NCBI GenBank assembly: GCA_904419315.1
Contig: CAJFQY010000001.1
Coordinates: 1-64,000 of the forward strand
Direction of reading: 5' to 3'
Source of the DNA: Zongyangia gallinarum
Lineage (GTDB): Bacteria; Bacillota; Clostridia; Oscillospirales; Ruminococcaceae
Length of the DNA: 64,000 nucleotides
Under the pieces are notes generated by a model. The model was not told the origin of the DNA and ran no database searches. It saw nothing but the letters and a program-made list of their open reading frames with translations. Of the stretch, positions 61,556 through 64,000 are shown one piece after another. A program made the position numbers and the translations under genes. Every line of letters begins with the position of its first letter. Positions within the stretch are counted from its first letter, which is position 1.

Positions 61556-62920
61556 TTGAACGATGTTTGCGCCTTGGTCCTGGCCGCGGGGGATGGAAAG
61601 AGAATGAAGTCCAAATACCCCAAGGTCCTCTGCCGGGTGCTGGAGCAGCCCATGATCCAGTGGGTGCTTCGCAGCGTCAGGGACGCGGGAATTGAAAAAA
61701 TCTGCGTCATCACCGGCAAAAACGGGGAGCTGGTTCGGGAAGCGGCTGAGGGCTGCTCCTTTGCGGAGCAGAAAGAACGGCTGGGCACCGGCCATGCAGC
61801 GGCTCAGGCTATGGAGTTTCTGCGGGAGACCCAGGGGGATGTCCTGGTGCTCTGCGGAGACGCTCCTTTTATTGATCAGGCCGCCATTCTGGGCGCCTAT
61901 GATCTTCACACCAGGACGGAGGCCGCCGTCACCGTCGTCACTGCCCGGCTGGATTCCCCCACAGGATACGGAAGGATTGTCCGGGAGGGAGACGCCATCG
62001 CCGCTATTGTGGAGGAGGCTGACGCCGACGAGGCCACCCGGGCCATTACAGAAGTCAACTCCGGCGCTTATTGGTTTGACAGCGCCTTTTTACAGAAAGC
62101 CCTCTTGGAGCTGTCCCCGCAGAACAGCCAAGGGGAATATTATCTGACCGACACGGTGAAGATCGCCGTGCAGCAAGGGAAACGGGTCAGCGGATATCTT
62201 TCTCAGAATCCGGATGTGATTTTGGGAGCCAACGACCGCCAGGGATTGCACAGGCTGGGCGAAATTGCCCGGATGCGGGTCATCGAGAAACACATGGCAA
62301 ACGGGGTGGAGTTTGTCTCCACCGACGGGGTCCTCATTGCTCCGGACGTGCAGATCGGAGCGGATACCCGGATCCTGGCAGGATGTATGCTGCTGGGAGA
62401 CACGGTTATCGGCGAGGATTGCGTCATCGGCCCCATGTCCCGCATTGAGGACAGCACCATCGGGGATGGCTGTATCATCAACGCCTCCCAGATTTATCAG
62501 TCCCAGGTGGGCAAGGGCGTAAAGATGGGACCTTATGTCCACATCCGGCCCAATACAGTGATCTTTGACAAGGTAAAAATCGGCGATTTTGTGGAGATTA
62601 AGAACTCCAACATCGGCGAGGGGACCAAGGTGCCCCATCTGACCTACGTAGGGGATTCCGACGTGGGCCGGGGGGTCAACTTTGGCTGCGGCTGTGTCAC
62701 CGTCAACTACGACGGGCGGGTCAAATCCCGCACCACCGTAGGGGACCAGGCCTTTATCGGCTGCAATACCAACCTCATCGCCCCGGTGCGGGTCGGAGAC
62801 GGCGCCTATACGGCGGCCGGTTCCACCATCACCAAGGATGTGCCGGACGGAGCCATGGCCATCGGCCGCTCCCGTCAGGAAAATAAGCCCGGCTACGCTA
62901 TCAAGAAGCTGAAAAAGTAG
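61556..62920 (+). CDS. glmU: Bifunctional GlcNAc-1-P uridyltransferase/glucosamine-1-P acetyltransferase
   Basis: 454 residues, TTG start after GGGGAGGCGG. N-terminal pyrophosphorylase (LAAGDGKRMKSKYPKVL, about 8-24) and C-terminal left-handed beta-helix acetyltransferase made of hexapeptide repeats (about 250-430; ENxxxIG-like steps). Together they make UDP-GlcNAc, the precursor of peptidoglycan and wall polymers. It is followed by prs after 100 bases, the classic glmU-prs pair of Firmicutes. Confidence 0.96.
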   Translation: MNDVCALVLAAGDGKRMKSKYPKVLCRVLEQPMIQWVLRSVRDAGIEKICVITGKNGELVREAAEGCSFAEQKERLGTGHAAAQAMEFLRETQGDVLVLCGDAPFIDQAAILGAYDLHTRTEAAVTVVTARLDSPTGYGRIVREGDAIAAIVEEADADEATRAITEVNSGAYWFDSAFLQKALLELSPQNSQGEYYLTDTVKIAVQQGKRVSGYLSQNPDVILGANDRQGLHRLGEIARMRVIEKHMANGVEFVSTDGVLIAPDVQIGADTRILAGCMLLGDTVIGEDCVIGPMSRIEDSTIGDGCIINASQIYQSQVGKGVKMGPYVHIRPNTVIFDKVKIGDFVEIKNSNIGEGTKVPHLTYVGDSDVGRGVNFGCGCVTVNYDGRVKSRTTVGDQAFIGCNTNLIAPVRVGDGAYTAAGSTITKDVPDGAMAIGRSRQENKPGYAIKKLKK

Positions 62921-63021
62921 CCATTGTTTCGGACAGAAGTCCGGGGGACCACTCCCCGGCACTTTAGAGGATATTAAGAAGCATCGGTTGGAAGCAAAAA
63001 TAAAAAAAGGGAGTCAAAACT

Positions 63022-63978
63022 ATGAATCTTCACGGCAAGGATATCAAGATTTTCGCTGGTAACTCCAACAAGGACGTGGCGTACCGGATGGCTAAGGAAT
63101 TGGGGCTTCCCGTAGGAAAGAGCGACGTTGTCACCTTCTCCGACGGGGAAATCTCCTGTTCTATTTTTGAGTCGGTCCGAGGCTCCGACGTGTTTGTGGT
63201 GCAGTCCACCTGCCAGCCCGTCAACGATCACCTCATGGAACTTCTCATCATGATCGACGCCTTCAAACGGGCCTCCGCCGGCCGGATCACCGCGGTCATC
63301 CCCTATTTCGGCTATGCCCGCCAGGACCGGAAGGCCAAGGCCAGAGACCCCATCTCCGCCAAGCTCTGCGCGGATCTGATCACCACCGCCGGCGCGGACC
63401 GTGTCCTGACCATGGACCTGCATGCGCCCCAGATCCAGGGCTTTTTCGACATCCCGGTGGATCACCTGCTGGGTGTGCCCATCCTGGTGCCCCATTTTAT
63501 CGAGAAATTTAAAGACTGCAAGGACGACATTGTGGTAGTTTCCCCGGATCTCGGCTCTGTGACCCGGGCGAGGAAGTTTGCCGAACGGATGGATACTCCC
63601 TTGGCCATTGTCGACAAGCGCCGGCCCAAGGCCAATGTCAGCGAGGTCATGAATATCATCGGCGACGTGAAGGATAAAACCGTCATCCTGGTCGACGATA
63701 TGATCGATACTGCCGGAACGCTGTGCAACGGCGCCAACGCCATTGTGGAAAAGGGCGGCGCCAAAGAAGTCTATGCCTGCGCCACCCACGGCGTCCTGTC
63801 GGGACCGGCCATCGAGCGGATCGAGCAGTCCGCCATCAAGGAGCTGGTGCTTCTGGACACCATCCCCTTGGGCGACAAAAAGTGCAGCAAGATTCAGATG
63901 ATCCCGGTGGCTCCCGTCTTTGCCGAGGCCATTGAGCGCATCTATGAGGATAAGCCGGTTTCTCCTCTGTTTGTCTAA
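63022..63978 (+). CDS. prs: Ribose-phosphate pyrophosphokinase (PRPP synthase)
   Basis: 318 residues, complete in the window, AAAAAGGGAG site. PRPP-synthase features: FGYARQDRKAKARDPISAK (about 95-113), MDLHAPQIQGFFD (about 132-144) and the PRPP loop VDDMIDTAGT (about 223-232). It makes PRPP for nucleotides, His, Trp and NAD (see nadC here). Downstream of glmU as in B. subtilis. Only 22 bases of the window follow. Confidence 0.97.
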   Translation: MNLHGKDIKIFAGNSNKDVAYRMAKELGLPVGKSDVVTFSDGEISCSIFESVRGSDVFVVQSTCQPVNDHLMELLIMIDAFKRASAGRITAVIPYFGYARQDRKAKARDPISAKLCADLITTAGADRVLTMDLHAPQIQGFFDIPVDHLLGVPILVPHFIEKFKDCKDDIVVVSPDLGSVTRARKFAERMDTPLAIVDKRRPKANVSEVMNIIGDVKDKTVILVDDMIDTAGTLCNGANAIVEKGGAKEVYACATHGVLSGPAIERIEQSAIKELVLLDTIPLGDKKCSKIQMIPVAPVFAEAIERIYEDKPVSPLFV

Positions 63979-64000
63979 TTTTCCCTATGAGGAATGCCGC

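Overview
The window comes from a GC-rich, endospore-forming member of the Clostridia. It is most likely an Oscillospiraceae/Ruminococcaceae-type gut anaerobe; this is an inference from gene content and composition, and no rRNA is present. Supporting content: a B12-dependent class II ribonucleotide reductase, a B12-dependent methionine synthase with a detached reactivation domain, pyruvate phosphate dikinase, the spore-germination protein YpeB, a class B sortase, a cell-wall protein with an SPQTG sorting signal, and canonical sigma-A promoters with AGGAGG ribosome-binding sites.

Layout. 1-570: the end of a lysis-like pair (SPOR-domain protein, then a small XhlA-like membrane protein). 757-6011: a small membrane protein, a two-gene regulator unit under an operator-like inverted repeat, a patatin phospholipase, a MATE transporter and a YhfC-type membrane protease. 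6163-10965: methionine/folate unit metF, metH reactivation domain, metH, split by about 0.9 kb of modular repeats. 11135-15955: hflX, a second repeat block, nrdJ, and a flavin reductase. 16286-22135: a LuxR-type regulator followed by a two-gene unit encoding a small cysteine-rich protein and a 1,293-residue wall-anchored protein. 22429-26159: nadBC, cysK and tRNA-Arg(ACG). 26332-39129: a compact PBSX-like contractile-phage late operon (packaging, capsid, sheath, tube, baseplate), all minus strand, with terminators at both ends. 39247-40152: an LCP-like wall protein. 40537-49057: an arginine cluster argG-H-C-J-B-D-F behind an ARG-box promoter, with a third repeat block between argC and argJ. 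49205-52625: LUD protein, RHH/SPFH pair, ypeB. 52794-58390: cysteine desulfurase, thiI, a CinA-sortase fusion and a small membrane protein. 58492-63978: ppdK, glmU and prs.

Most unusual content. (1) A single 841-residue protein joins a CinA-like cytoplasmic part that has lost the catalytic residues of its deamidase motif to a membrane segment, an intact class B sortase and a Thr/Pro tail. It lies downstream of the tRNA-thiolation genes. The SPQTG protein in the same window is a plausible substrate. (2) The phage late operon follows PBSX gene order but has a 103-codon gene where the tape measure belongs, and shows no integrase, repressor, replication or lysis genes. This fits a domesticated particle or gene-transfer-agent-like element. 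(3) A modular, order-permuted, GC-rich intergenic repeat family occurs in three places and supplies the stop codon of two of the genes it abuts.
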